From an uncultured Bacteroides sp. (GTDB lineage: Bacteria; Bacteroidota; Bacteroidia; Bacteroidales; Bacteroidaceae): a DNA stretch of 64,000 nt. The notes beneath the pieces were generated by a model, which did no database searches, was not told the origin of the DNA, and worked only from the letters and a program-made list of their open reading frames with translations. The position numbers and the translations under genes were made by a program. The stretch covers positions 18,558 to 82,557 of the forward strand of contig CALUJK010000104.1 of assembly GCA_944320945.1 (NCBI GenBank), in the 5' to 3' direction. Below, piece by piece: positions 33,435-43,101 of the stretch (the stretch's first letter is position 1; the number at the start of each line of letters is the position of its first letter).

Positions 33435-35519
33435 ATGATAGACCAACTTACCATAGACCGCATCATGGACGCCGCGCAGATATATGACGTCGTGTCCGAC
33501 TTCGTGACATTGCGCAAACGGGGCGTGAACTACGTAGGTCTGTGTCCGTTCCACGACGACAAAACGCCGTCGTTCTACGTGTCGCCGGCCAAAGGGCTTT
33601 GCAAATGTTTTGCCTGTGGTAAGGGAGGCAATGCCGTGCACTTCATTATGGAGCATGAGCAGATGACTTACCCCGAGGCATTGCGCTATCTGGCAAAAAA
33701 GTATGGCATCGAGATAAAGGAACGGGAACTGAGCAACGAAGAAAAAGCCGCGCAAAGCGAACGGGAAAGCCTTTTCATCATGAATCAGTTTGCCAACGAC
33801 TACTTCCGCCACACCCTGCGCGAGACGGAAGAGGGGCGCAGCGTGGGAATGGCTTACTTCCGTAACCGTGGTTTTCGGGACGACATCATCGAAAAATTCC
33901 AATTGGGCTACTGCACGGAGAGTAACGACGCTTTTGCCAAGAAAGCCCTTGAGAAAGGATATAAGCCGGAATATCTCATTAAAACCGGCCTCTGCTACGA
34001 AACGGATGACCACCGGTTGAGAGACCGTTTCTGGGGACGTGTCATTTTCCCCGTACATACCCTGAGCGGTAAGGTCGTCGCTTTTGGAGGGCGTGTGCTG
34101 GCCAGTGCCACAAAAGGCGTGAAGGTGAAATACGTCAACTCTCCCGAATCGGAAATCTATCATAAGAGCAACGAGCTATACGGCATCTTCTTTGCCAAAC
34201 AGGCCATTGTGAAGCAAGACCGGTGCTACTTGGTGGAAGGCTATACGGATGTCATCTCCATGCACCAGAGTGGAGTGGAGAATGTAGTGGCCTCATCAGG
34301 AACGGCGCTTACGACACAACAAATCAAGCTGATACACCGCTTCACCAACAATCTGACCGTATTATACGACGGTGATGAAGCCGGAATTAAGGCTTCGCTG
34401 CGCGGTATCGACATGCTGCTGGAAGAGGGCATGAATATTAAAGTCTGCCTGTTGCCCGACGGTGACGACCCCGACTCGTTTGCCCGCAAGCATACTTCCA
34501 CCGAGTTTCAGGCATTCATTGCCGAACACGAGACTGACTTTATCCGCTTCAAGACCAACTTGTTGCTGAAGGATGCCGGACGAGACCCCATCAAGCGGGC
34601 TGAACTTATCGGGAACATCGTACAGAGCATATCGGTCATTCCGGAAGCCATTGTGCGCGACGTCTATATCAAGGAGTGTGCCCAGTTACTGCATGTAGAA
34701 GACCGTCTGCTGGTATCGGAAGTGGCCAAACGACGCGAAAAGGAAAATGAACGCCGTACTGAGCAACGGGAGCGGGAACGACGCCTACAGAACCGGCAAC
34801 AACAGGAAAAAAACGACACACATTCCACGGACATTCCTGCCGATACATCGACTGCCGGACAAATTTCCTCCACCACTGATAAGGAGCCGTCTTATCCGGA
34901 AGAAAATGCGGTAACGGCCGAATATACATCCTTTATTCCTCAGGAAGGAAAGGAAGGACAGGAGTTCTACAAGTATGAACAACTCATCCTGCAAATGGTG
35001 GTACGCTATGGAGAATACATCATGTGCAATGTCTCCGACGAGGAGGAGAACGAACATCCTATTACGGTGACCGAATATGTAGTGGATGATTTAAAAGAAG
35101 ACGATTTGGCTTTCCACAATCCGCTACACCGCCGCATCTTGGCCGAAGCGGCCGAGCATGTCCATGACACCGGTTTCAAAGCCGAACATTATTTTGTGAA
35201 TCATGTTGACCCGACCATCAGCAAGCTATGCGTAGAGCTTATCAGCAACCGCTATCAACTCAGTAAATACCACTCGAAGAACCAAAAAATCGTAACCGAC
35301 GAAGAACGGCTTTACGAACTGATTCCCCGGCTGATGATAAATTTCAAATATGCCATTGTCAGCGAGGAGCTCAAGCACATGCTGCAAGCCTTGCAACAGC
35401 CCGAAGTGGCCAGTGACGAGCAACAATGTAATGCCCTGATGCAGCGGTACAGTGAGTTGCGCGAAGTTCAAAGCCTCATGGCAAAAAGACTGGGCGACCG
35501 GGTGGTGCTAAGCCTGTAA
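33435..35519 (+). CDS. dnaG: DNA primase
   Basis: Makes RNA primers at the replication fork. The 694-residue protein has the CHC2 zinc domain (LCPFHDDKTPSFYVSPAKG to CKCFACGKGG, about residues 37-62), the RNA-polymerase/Toprim core with YLVEGYTDVISMHQSG near residue 265 and LYDGDEAGIKAS near residue 310, and a C-terminal part from about 440 that is charged and then helical, where the DnaB-binding region is expected. The charged linker (RREKENERRTEQRERERR) is long and low in complexity. It starts 10 bp after the NlpC/P60 stop. Confidence 0.96.
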   Translation: MIDQLTIDRIMDAAQIYDVVSDFVTLRKRGVNYVGLCPFHDDKTPSFYVSPAKGLCKCFACGKGGNAVHFIMEHEQMTYPEALRYLAKKYGIEIKERELSNEEKAAQSERESLFIMNQFANDYFRHTLRETEEGRSVGMAYFRNRGFRDDIIEKFQLGYCTESNDAFAKKALEKGYKPEYLIKTGLCYETDDHRLRDRFWGRVIFPVHTLSGKVVAFGGRVLASATKGVKVKYVNSPESEIYHKSNELYGIFFAKQAIVKQDRCYLVEGYTDVISMHQSGVENVVASSGTALTTQQIKLIHRFTNNLTVLYDGDEAGIKASLRGIDMLLEEGMNIKVCLLPDGDDPDSFARKHTSTEFQAFIAEHETDFIRFKTNLLLKDAGRDPIKRAELIGNIVQSISVIPEAIVRDVYIKECAQLLHVEDRLLVSEVAKRREKENERRTEQRERERRLQNRQQQEKNDTHSTDIPADTSTAGQISSTTDKEPSYPEENAVTAEYTSFIPQEGKEGQEFYKYEQLILQMVVRYGEYIMCNVSDEEENEHPITVTEYVVDDLKEDDLAFHNPLHRRILAEAAEHVHDTGFKAEHYFVNHVDPTISKLCVELISNRYQLSKYHSKNQKIVTDEERLYELIPRLMINFKYAIVSEELKHMLQALQQPEVASDEQQCNALMQRYSELREVQSLMAKRLGDRVVLSL

Positions 35520-35591
35520 GGGTTTCTAATCCCTGTGTTTCATGCTCCACAGCGCTGTCTTTGCACATTTGTATAACTTGTTTTGCACAAA

Positions 35592-35668
35592 AATAGACAT
35601 CGGCGAGCAGGAGTGAAACATTAATAGACAAATCAGACATACGATTATAGGTTGATTTTCTATTTTTG
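35592..35668 (+). promoter_or_regulatory. Promoter region of the lyase-fucosidase operon
   Basis: TATTTTTG (35661-35668) fits TAnnTTTG, 26 bp before the ATG at 35694. Two copies of AATAGACA at 35592-35599 and 35623-35630 (31 bp apart) lie upstream of it and could be activator sites. No regulator or sus-type operator is adjacent. Confidence 0.45.
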
Positions 35669-35693
35669 TCAGCATCACTAACACAACAGAACC

Positions 35694-38609
35694 ATGAAAA
35701 ATTTTCTACACACGCTCTGCCTGCCGGCACTGCTTGCGGGAAGCATTTCCGTACAGGCACAAGCATTCTATAATTTTGAAAACAGTCAAGAACTGCAAGG
35801 ATGGAACATCAATGACGGTTCTTTATCCATATCTGCCGACAAACAGAAGTTAGGCAAACATGCCTTGCACATCAAAGGTGCGCCGGGTAGTATCATCACC
35901 ATAGAGAATGCACGCGGATTGCAACAGGCTTCACGCAGCAGGAAAGGAGGCATTACGGCATGGATTTACAACGACAAGCCCGTGGATGCGTCACTGGTTT
36001 TCCGTTTTACAGATGGTAACGGGAAAGAGGTCTGCCGGCAAGGATTCCGTTTGGCGTTTAAAGGCTGGCGATGTCTGTGGGCCGGCTTCAACGAGGATAT
36101 GGGGAAAGCAGACAATACCGTCATCGAACAGGTGTGCATCGAACTGCCGGCACATACAGCCGTCGGCAATCTCTACATCGATTATCTGGAATTTACGCCA
36201 AAAGTGTCTTGGCAAAAGATGTCCGATGCCCAATACCATGTCAACCGGACGGACTTCAGCCTGATATCAGACTTCATGGGGTATCGCAATACCGCGCCTT
36301 ACGTGCCCGAAGTGGTAACGGCCGAGGAGAAAGATATTACTGCCATAAAGCAACGATTGACGGACTGGTACTTAGGAGACTCTTCCGTTTCTCATTCATG
36401 GATAGAACTGCGGAAACAAGGAGAACAGGCGTACATCCGCAACGGTCTGAAAGCCGGAGAAAAGATTCATCCTGCTTATGACTCACAGCACACGGCTATC
36501 GGGCAGCCTCTTTTCCCGATGGCAGCACCTGCCCGCATCGGACAAGAAGAACTGACCAAGTTCAGAACCATCAACGAAAAGATTCTGCTTCCTCTGGCAC
36601 TTGACTACCGGAAGAACCACAATCCTGAAAGTTTAAAGAAGGCCATTTACATGTATGACTATTTCCACGACCAAGGCTGGGCAGACGGTAGCGGAATGGG
36701 AACTCTTTGCTTTGAAAAGCTAAGAAGTTCCGGTTATTTTCATTCTTTCTTCTTATTAAAGGATGAACTGACACCGGAACAATTGGAAAGAGAACTGAAT
36801 ACACTAAACTGGTTTACGCTGTTCGGCATCTGCTACCAAGAACCGACCTATGCAGGAGAAGTTGCCGACAATCTTCGCGCGTTGGCATTGCCGAAACTGA
36901 TTTATGCGCTTTCACTAACGGATAAGAAGGAACAACAAATCGCATTAACCGCTTTCCGTAACTACATGGATAATGCCTTGGCCACAGCTCCCGGCTTCTT
37001 TGGAACAATTAAAGCAGACTTCTCCGGCTATCATCACCGCGGGCCTTATACCAGTGCCTACTATCCACATGCCTTATATGCCGGTGCATTGGTTGCTTAC
37101 CTGTTGCACGGAACACCTTACGCCCTTTCCGACACAACGCTCCATAATCTGAAACAGTCGCTGTTGGCTTTCCGCTTCTTTTGTGCCAATCTAGATTCAC
37201 CGGTAGGAACAGCAGGCCGTTTCCCCACCGGACAGCAGATATTGGAGACACTTTTGCCGGCTTACGCATACGTCGCTTTCTCCTATCCGACACCGGACAA
37301 GGAACTGACCGCCGCTTATAAAAGAATTGCTGAAAATCCCGCCAACCAAAATGCCATAGAGAAGTATATGGCCAACGTGAACTCCAACCTCACCTATACA
37401 AGCAGTGTAGGAGAAGCCGAACTCATGGCACGGCTTTCTGCTACTGACATCAAGGCAGAAGAAGCACCTGTTGGATCACGCTTCATGCCCTACTCCGGCC
37501 TGATGGTCATCAAAAACAAAGATTTCCATTTCAACATCAAAGGTTTCAGCCGATACATTTGGGATTTTGAATCGTCTGACACCGAGAATCTGAAAGGACG
37601 CTACCTCTCTTACGGTCAAGTGGAATATTTCGACTTGAAGAACGGACGTAAATCATTCAACCCACAAGAAAAAGGTTTTGACTGGAACTATTTATCCGGT
37701 GCCACGACAAAGGTACTGCCTGATTCGCTGCTAATGGATAAAGGAGGAGCGAGCAGCGGGCATCGTAACTTTTCCGACGAAACGTTCCTTGCGGGTGTAT
37801 CCGGAAAGGGGAATTGCGCCTTATTCTCTTTCCGCATGCACGACATAACTTATGATACTTCCCTGCGTGCCAATAAATCGGTATTTGCTTTTGATGACAT
37901 TTTACTATGTATGGGGTCTGATATTACCTGCCAAGACACATGCCATCCGGTAGTGACGACATTATTCCAGTCTATCCTGCCCGAAAAGCAGAAGAGCCTT
38001 AAAAAGAAGCATCTGCTGAACGACGGAGCATTGTTGTATGCCGTCCGTCAAGGAGAGATACAAACCATGCGCAACGGAGCATTTACGACTGCATATATGA
38101 ACCACACGGCGACCGGAAATGATAAATACCAATATTACATCCTTCCCGGTAAGGCTGTGAAACAGGCAGAGACATTATTATCGCCTCAAAGTCCTGTCCG
38201 CATCATCGAACAAGACAACGCTGCACATATCGTGGAGCATACGGAAAAAGGAATTATTTATGCTGCATTGTTCGATGCAAACAGGCATTATGAAAACCTG
38301 CCCGTCAAACGGATAAACATACCGCTGGCATACATATATGAGAAAGAGAGCGATAAATGTACTACTTTATCAATCTGTGAGCCGGACATGCGACGGACAT
38401 CTCATGCCCACATGGGGTTATTAACCGAAAGTGACGTCATCGAACAAGAGAAGTCTTTCAACACTTCACTCACCTTAGACGGCATTTATACGGCAACATG
38501 CGCACAGCAATCCATCATCGTGCAACCTGACACGCTCAATAACGAGACAACAATTATCCTCCGCACCATCCGGGGAGAGAATTACCAAATACTGCTACAA
38601 AAACAATAA
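35694..38609 (+). CDS. PL8-type polysaccharide lyase, chondroitin ABC lyase-like
   Basis: Secreted lyase of 971 residues; signal peptide with likely cleavage at VQAQA. It resembles chondroitinase ABC I along most of its length: N-terminal jelly roll (residues 25-170), an alpha toroid with KADFSGYHHRGPY (catalytic His near 448 and a Tyr at 452 or 456) and AGRFP (Arg near 505), then beta-sandwich parts with GFDWNYLSGATT near 660 and CPVVTTLFQS-like CHPVVTTLFQS near 755. These enzymes cut hexosamine-uronate links by beta-elimination. The GH95 gene follows after 6 bp. Specificity for chondroitin, dermatan or hyaluronan cannot be read from the sequence. Confidence 0.85.
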   Translation: MKNFLHTLCLPALLAGSISVQAQAFYNFENSQELQGWNINDGSLSISADKQKLGKHALHIKGAPGSIITIENARGLQQASRSRKGGITAWIYNDKPVDASLVFRFTDGNGKEVCRQGFRLAFKGWRCLWAGFNEDMGKADNTVIEQVCIELPAHTAVGNLYIDYLEFTPKVSWQKMSDAQYHVNRTDFSLISDFMGYRNTAPYVPEVVTAEEKDITAIKQRLTDWYLGDSSVSHSWIELRKQGEQAYIRNGLKAGEKIHPAYDSQHTAIGQPLFPMAAPARIGQEELTKFRTINEKILLPLALDYRKNHNPESLKKAIYMYDYFHDQGWADGSGMGTLCFEKLRSSGYFHSFFLLKDELTPEQLERELNTLNWFTLFGICYQEPTYAGEVADNLRALALPKLIYALSLTDKKEQQIALTAFRNYMDNALATAPGFFGTIKADFSGYHHRGPYTSAYYPHALYAGALVAYLLHGTPYALSDTTLHNLKQSLLAFRFFCANLDSPVGTAGRFPTGQQILETLLPAYAYVAFSYPTPDKELTAAYKRIAENPANQNAIEKYMANVNSNLTYTSSVGEAELMARLSATDIKAEEAPVGSRFMPYSGLMVIKNKDFHFNIKGFSRYIWDFESSDTENLKGRYLSYGQVEYFDLKNGRKSFNPQEKGFDWNYLSGATTKVLPDSLLMDKGGASSGHRNFSDETFLAGVSGKGNCALFSFRMHDITYDTSLRANKSVFAFDDILLCMGSDITCQDTCHPVVTTLFQSILPEKQKSLKKKHLLNDGALLYAVRQGEIQTMRNGAFTTAYMNHTATGNDKYQYYILPGKAVKQAETLLSPQSPVRIIEQDNAAHIVEHTEKGIIYAALFDANRHYENLPVKRINIPLAYIYEKESDKCTTLSICEPDMRRTSHAHMGLLTESDVIEQEKSFNTSLTLDGIYTATCAQQSIIVQPDTLNNETTIILRTIRGENYQILLQKQ

Positions 38610-38615
38610 TCTGCC

Positions 38616-41060
38616 ATGAAACAACTTAGATTTTATCTGTCATTCTGCCTGTTGGCAATCGTACAAACCATCACTGCACAACCTGATGCACTGACCCTCT
38701 GGTATGATACTCCTGCCGAGAAGTGGGAAGAGGCGTTGCCCGTCGGTAACGGGAATATGGGTGCCATGATATTTGGAGGCATCACACAAGAACGCATACA
38801 ATTCAATGAAAACACGCTGTATAGCGGAGAACCGGATAACAGTATTGCTGGGCAGATTCCCATTTATAAAGACCTAAAGAAAGTACAGCAATGGATGCGC
38901 GAAGGCAAGAATGATGTGGCAGACCGTTACATAAAGCAGCACTGGGCAGGGAGACTGGACGAAGTCTATCAACCGTTCGGTAATCTGTATCTGGACTTCG
39001 ACATGCCGGGAGAGGTGACCGACTATACCCGCTCACTGGACTTATCCAAAGCTATCAGCTTGACGCAATACCGTATTAATGGTATACAAGTGAAACGGGA
39101 AGTTTTTGCGTCTCATCCGGCACGTGCCATTTTCATCCGGCTGACGGCTGAAAAGCCTATTCTGGACTTTAGCATCAAGCTATCGTCTCCTCACCCGCAC
39201 TCCACACTGTGCAAGGCAGAAAATCACGCTTTGCTGATACGCGGACAAGCTCCTGCACATGTACAAAGACGTACCCTCGACAAAATACGGGAATTTGGTA
39301 CCGAGAAACTGCATCCCGAATATTTTGACCAGGCAGGAAACGTATTACACACCTCACAAGTGCTTTATGCCGATTCTCTGGACGGAAAAGGTATGCCATT
39401 CGAGGCACAACTGACTCCCATCTCTTGCAACGGGAACATGGATATGACAGGCAACCAATTAAAGGTAAGCGAATGCAGCGAAATCGTATTTACACTACAT
39501 GCCGCCACAGCTTACAACGGATGGAATGTCAGCCCGACACGCCACGGAAAGATTCCTCATCTGGCCATTCAAAAACAGCAGGAATTACTACGAGGAAAGA
39601 ACTATAACCAGCTGAGAGAAGAACATATAGCTGACCATACCCAACTTTTCGGCAGGGTCAACTTGACATTGCCGGCACACAAAAGTGCTCAGCAAACCAC
39701 CGACCGCCGGCTCCGCCAGTTTGCTCAGACAAAGGATGCTTCGCTCATTGCTCTGATGTTTCAATATGGACGCTATCTCATGATAGCCGGCTCACGCACC
39801 GGCGGACAACCGCTGAACCTGCAAGGCCTGTGGAACGACCTCGTCATACCGCCCTGGAATGCCGGTTATACACTCAATATCAATCTGGAGATGAATTACT
39901 GGCCGGCCGAAGTAACGAACTTGTCCGAGTGTCACGAACCACTTTTCTCCTTCATCGAGGAAATTGCTCAATCCGGCAAGACGGCTGCCCAACAAATGTA
40001 TAACCTTAACGGGTGGGTGATTCATCATAACATCTCTCTGTGGCGTGAATGTTATCCCAGTGACGGGTTTACCTACTGGTTCTTCTGGAACTTGTCGGGG
40101 GCATGGTTATGCTCTCACATCTGGGAGCACTATTGCTATACCGGCGACCGGGCTTTCCTGGAGAGCTACTACCCACTGATGCGAGAAGCAGCCCGTTTCT
40201 ATTCCGGTTGGTTAGTGAAAGATGAGGACGGTAGATGGGTAACCCCGGTAGGCACTTCACCGGAAAACTACTATCGGATGGAGAACGGGAAAGAGGCATC
40301 TGTCTGCCCTGCTCCCACCATGGATATAGCCATCCTGCGGAATTTATTCAGCAACACGCTACAGGCCGCAGACATCTTACATAAAAAAGATGAATTATGC
40401 CTCCGCCTGCAAGAACAGTTGCAAGGCTTTCCCCCTTACCAAATAGGGAAAGACGGCCGATTATTGGAATGGGATAAGGAATACGAAGAATCGGAAATCA
40501 GACATCGCCACCTGTCGCATCTGTTCGGACTCTTTCCCGGAAACGACATAACCAAAGCCGACGCCCAAACATGGAAGGCTGCACGCCGTTCACTGGAGAC
40601 ACGCGGGTTCCAGTCCACCGGCTGGAGCATGGCTTGGAAGATAGCACTCTGGGCACGATTGGGCGAAGGGAAACAAGCCTTGCGTGCCATTCATACTATG
40701 CTTTACCCTATCGCTGACGGTACGCCCGACCAGGGAGGTATTTATAACAACCTCTTCAACGGTGCTCCGTTCCAGATTGACGGGAATTTCGGTTTGACAA
40801 CCGGAGTAGCAGAAATGCTGTTGCAAAGCCATGAAGGAGACATACATCTGTTACCCGCACTCCCGCAGGAATGGAACAAAGGAGAAGTCACCGGTCTAAA
40901 AGCGCGTGGTAACTGTACAGTAAACATCTGCTGGGAAAAAGGCAAGTTAAAACACGCCACATTGTTTAGCCCCATTGAACAAACACGGCGTATTACTTAC
41001 CGTACAAAGACAAAAGAAGTCCATCTGCCGGCCGGCAAAACCGTAGAAGTACAATTTTAG
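38616..41060 (+). CDS. GH95 alpha-L-fucosidase/galactosidase
   Basis: An 814-residue glycoside hydrolase of family 95, most members of which release alpha-1,2-L-fucose (some L-galactose). Signal peptide to about TITAQP. The N-terminal beta domain (DALTLWYDTPAEKWEEALPVGNGNMGAM) is typical, and the (alpha/alpha)6 barrel holds the catalytic parts: NINLEMNYWP (Asn around 421-423), VGTSPENYY (Glu near 550) and FQIDGNFG (Asp near 722). All three parts of the inverting centre are in place. It is the second gene of a two-gene operon with the PL8-like lyase and no SusC/SusD pair is next to it. Confidence 0.92.
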   Translation: MKQLRFYLSFCLLAIVQTITAQPDALTLWYDTPAEKWEEALPVGNGNMGAMIFGGITQERIQFNENTLYSGEPDNSIAGQIPIYKDLKKVQQWMREGKNDVADRYIKQHWAGRLDEVYQPFGNLYLDFDMPGEVTDYTRSLDLSKAISLTQYRINGIQVKREVFASHPARAIFIRLTAEKPILDFSIKLSSPHPHSTLCKAENHALLIRGQAPAHVQRRTLDKIREFGTEKLHPEYFDQAGNVLHTSQVLYADSLDGKGMPFEAQLTPISCNGNMDMTGNQLKVSECSEIVFTLHAATAYNGWNVSPTRHGKIPHLAIQKQQELLRGKNYNQLREEHIADHTQLFGRVNLTLPAHKSAQQTTDRRLRQFAQTKDASLIALMFQYGRYLMIAGSRTGGQPLNLQGLWNDLVIPPWNAGYTLNINLEMNYWPAEVTNLSECHEPLFSFIEEIAQSGKTAAQQMYNLNGWVIHHNISLWRECYPSDGFTYWFFWNLSGAWLCSHIWEHYCYTGDRAFLESYYPLMREAARFYSGWLVKDEDGRWVTPVGTSPENYYRMENGKEASVCPAPTMDIAILRNLFSNTLQAADILHKKDELCLRLQEQLQGFPPYQIGKDGRLLEWDKEYEESEIRHRHLSHLFGLFPGNDITKADAQTWKAARRSLETRGFQSTGWSMAWKIALWARLGEGKQALRAIHTMLYPIADGTPDQGGIYNNLFNGAPFQIDGNFGLTTGVAEMLLQSHEGDIHLLPALPQEWNKGEVTGLKARGNCTVNICWEKGKLKHATLFSPIEQTRRITYRTKTKEVHLPAGKTVEVQF

Positions 41061-41063
41061 CGT

Positions 41064-41083
41064 AGGATGCCTCTTGGCATCCT
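41064..41083. terminator. Hairpin between GH95 and folE
   Basis: AGGATGCC (41064-41071) pairs with GGCATCCT (41076-41083) around a 4-nt loop, in the 62-bp gap between convergent genes. No long T-run follows on either strand, so it may be a weak or two-way terminator. Confidence 0.6.
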
Positions 41084-41122
41084 GCTGGCTAAATCTATTT
41101 CGGAAATAAGGATGTAAAAGTC

Positions 41123-41719
41123 TTACAGAGAAGAAGGAGTGTGCTTGATGAGATTCATGAACTCCTCGCGCGTTTTTGCCTGATTAAACGCACCGGTAAA
41201 GTCGGAGGTAGTCGTAATAGCATTCTGCTTTTCTACCCCACGCATCTGCATACACATGTGCTTAGCCTCGACCACCACCATGACACCCAGAGGATTCAGC
41301 GTCTCCTGAATGCACTGCTTGATTTGCAATGTCATGCGTTCCTGCACTTGCAAACGGTGAGAGAAAATATCCACCACACGGGCAATCTTGCTAAGTCCCG
41401 TAATATAACCGTTAGGAATATAAGCCACATGCGCCTTGCCATAGAACGGCAACATGTGATGCTCGCATAGCGAAAAGAAGTCAATGTCCTTTACAATCAC
41501 CATCTGACTATATTCTTCTTTGAATTTGGCCGAGCGTAGCACTTCGTGCGGATCCATAGAATACCCTTTAGTCAGCATCAGCATGGCTTTGGCAACACGT
41601 TCCGGGGTTTTTAGCAATCCCTCGCGCGAAGGGTCTTCACCCAACAAAGAAAGAATGCTGTGATAATGTTCTTTCAGCTCATCAAGAGCCGGCGATGTAA
41701 TTTCTTCTTTTCCTAACAT
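41123..41719 (-). CDS. folE: GTP cyclohydrolase I
   Basis: First step of tetrahydrofolate synthesis, GTP to dihydroneopterin triphosphate; 198 residues. Family motifs are [22 protein letters not shown] near residue 82 (zinc ligands Cys and His) and [20 protein letters not shown] near residue 111, with [18 protein letters not shown] (third zinc Cys) near residue 147. It follows the SPOR-domain gene by 72 bp in the same direction; the pair is common in Bacteroides, though the reason is not known. Confidence 0.96.
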   Translation of the reverse strand: MLGKEEITSPALDELKEHYHSILSLLGEDPSREGLLKTPERVAKAMLMLTKGYSMDPHEVLRSAKFKEEYSQMVIVKDIDFFSLCEHHMLPFYGKAHVAYIPNGYITGLSKIARVVDIFSHRLQVQERMTLQIKQCIQETLNPLGVMVVVEAKHMCMQMRGVEKQNAITTTSDFTGAFNQAKTREEFMNLIKHTPSSL

Positions 41720-41791
41720 GAGCGTTTATTATAACTTGTTTGGAGATACGATTGAATGAATCCAAGGTAAGCGAGCCGCCCAAACGGCTCA

Positions 41792-42250
41792 TCACCAAAT
41801 GATGTTGATCTGGTCTTTTACGATAGAAACCTCTTTAAACACTTCCGTCGCACGCAGTTGGCGCATCACGGCGTCGGCTTCTTCGATACTTCGGAAGTCG
41901 CCTACCCGGCACAACCAACGGGGAGGATTGAAAGAGGTATATACAGGCAAATCGGGAAAATGCTCCTTTACGGTAGTTGACATGGCATAGGCTTCGTTCT
42001 TTGCTTGGCGGGTGTTGTTACCTGCATACACTTGCACACGATAGCCGTTACTCTTCAGCACCTTGCGTCCTTCAGCATTCACAGGGATAGCGTCAGAACC
42101 GATTAATGCTGCAATGGCTGCATCCTGATGGATAGTCACCTTGCCTTGTCCCGGCACATCGCGCTCTAAACTCTGCACAATTTTACTTTGTGCATTTACA
42201 GAAATCACCGGCAAAAGCCATGCGACAGATAGTAAAAGGAACGTTTTCAT
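41792..42250 (-). CDS. Secreted SPOR-domain protein
   Basis: Taken from the ATG at 42250 (MKTFLLLSVAWLLPV), 152 residues with a signal peptide ending about VNAQS. An unassigned spacer follows (residues 25-70), then a C-terminal SPOR domain (GYRVQVYAGNNTRQAKNEAYAM, VYTSFNPPRWLCRVGDFRSIEEADAVMRQLR), which binds denuded glycan strands at division sites. Such proteins help recruit or tune septal hydrolases. It precedes folE. Confidence 0.88.
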   Translation of the reverse strand: MKTFLLLSVAWLLPVISVNAQSKIVQSLERDVPGQGKVTIHQDAAIAALIGSDAIPVNAEGRKVLKSNGYRVQVYAGNNTRQAKNEAYAMSTTVKEHFPDLPVYTSFNPPRWLCRVGDFRSIEEADAVMRQLRATEVFKEVSIVKDQINIIW

Positions 42251-42275
42251 AAATAATGCGTGTTTATTAATGAAA

Positions 42276-42313
42276 GGAGGCTGTATCAAAGTCCCTATTT
42301 TGATACAGTCTCC
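42276..42313 (-). terminator. Terminator between tpiA and the SPOR gene
   Basis: GGAGACTGTATCAAA pairs with TTTGATACAGCCTCC (one wobble position) around a loop of 7-9 nt on the minus strand, 12 bp after the tpiA stop, followed by a short T-rich stretch. It suggests that SPOR-folE have their own promoter or rely on read-through. Confidence 0.8.
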
Positions 42314-42324
42314 TTATTTCATAA

Positions 42325-43080
42325 TCAATTAAATGCGTCAATAATGCCTTTAAAGTCTGCTACTTTCAATGCAGCGCCGCCAATCAAACCGCCATCTACG
42401 TCGGGATTAGCAAACAGTTCTTTGGCATTGGAGGGTTTGCAGCTACCACCATACAGGATAGAGCAATTATCTGCCACTTCCTGACCATACTTGGCAGCTA
42501 CTTGCGAACGGATAAACGCGTGAATCTCCTGTGCCTGCTCAGGAGTAGCGGTTTTACCGGTACCAATGGCCCAAACGGGTTCGTAAGCCAATATCACCTT
42601 AGAGAAGTCTTCAGCTGAAAGAGAGAATACAGAAGCCAATTGAGCGGCTACGACTTCATTCTGCTTGTTAGCTTCGCGTTCTTCCAACACTTCGCCAATG
42701 CAGAAGATAGGAGTCAGGCCATGTGCCAACGCCAATTTCACTTTCTCTTCTAGGATTTCTACTGTCTCATGATAATAAGCACGACGCTCAGAGTGTCCCA
42801 AAATGACGTACTTGGCGCCCGTAGAAGCTACCATAGCAGCAGAAACTTCTCCCGTATATGCACCGGACTCTTTATCTGCACAGTTTTCAGCACCTACACC
42901 AATCTTGGCAGCATCCACCAACGGAGTAACCGATGCCAGATGGATGAACGGCGTACAGATAATTACATCACAGTTAGGCTTTTCATTAGCCAATACCTCA
43001 TTCAGTTCTTTTGCCAGAGCAATTCCCTCTTGAAGGGTCTTGTTCATTTTCCAGTTTCCTGCAACAATGTTCTTTCTCAT
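42325..43080 (-). CDS. tpiA: Triosephosphate isomerase
   Basis: Glycolytic interconversion of dihydroxyacetone phosphate and glyceraldehyde 3-phosphate; 251 residues, a complete (beta/alpha)8 barrel. Catalytic Lys is in NWKMNK at residue 12, His in VILGHSERR near residue 101 and Glu in [15 protein letters not shown] near residue 173, with the loop-6 hinge that follows. It comes 21 bp after the MauE/DoxX-like gene in the same direction. Confidence 0.97.
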   Translation of the reverse strand: MRKNIVAGNWKMNKTLQEGIALAKELNEVLANEKPNCDVIICTPFIHLASVTPLVDAAKIGVGAENCADKESGAYTGEVSAAMVASTGAKYVILGHSERRAYYHETVEILEEKVKLALAHGLTPIFCIGEVLEEREANKQNEVVAAQLASVFSLSAEDFSKVILAYEPVWAIGTGKTATPEQAQEIHAFIRSQVAAKYGQEVADNCSILYGGSCKPSNAKELFANPDVDGGLIGGAALKVADFKGIIDAFN

Positions 43081-43101
43081 TTTGTTTATTTAATTAAAGG
43101 G

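Noticed and set aside
33321-34163. 280-codon open frame on the minus strand
   Set aside because: It is antisense to dnaG and to the end of the NlpC/P60 gene. No recognisable motifs.
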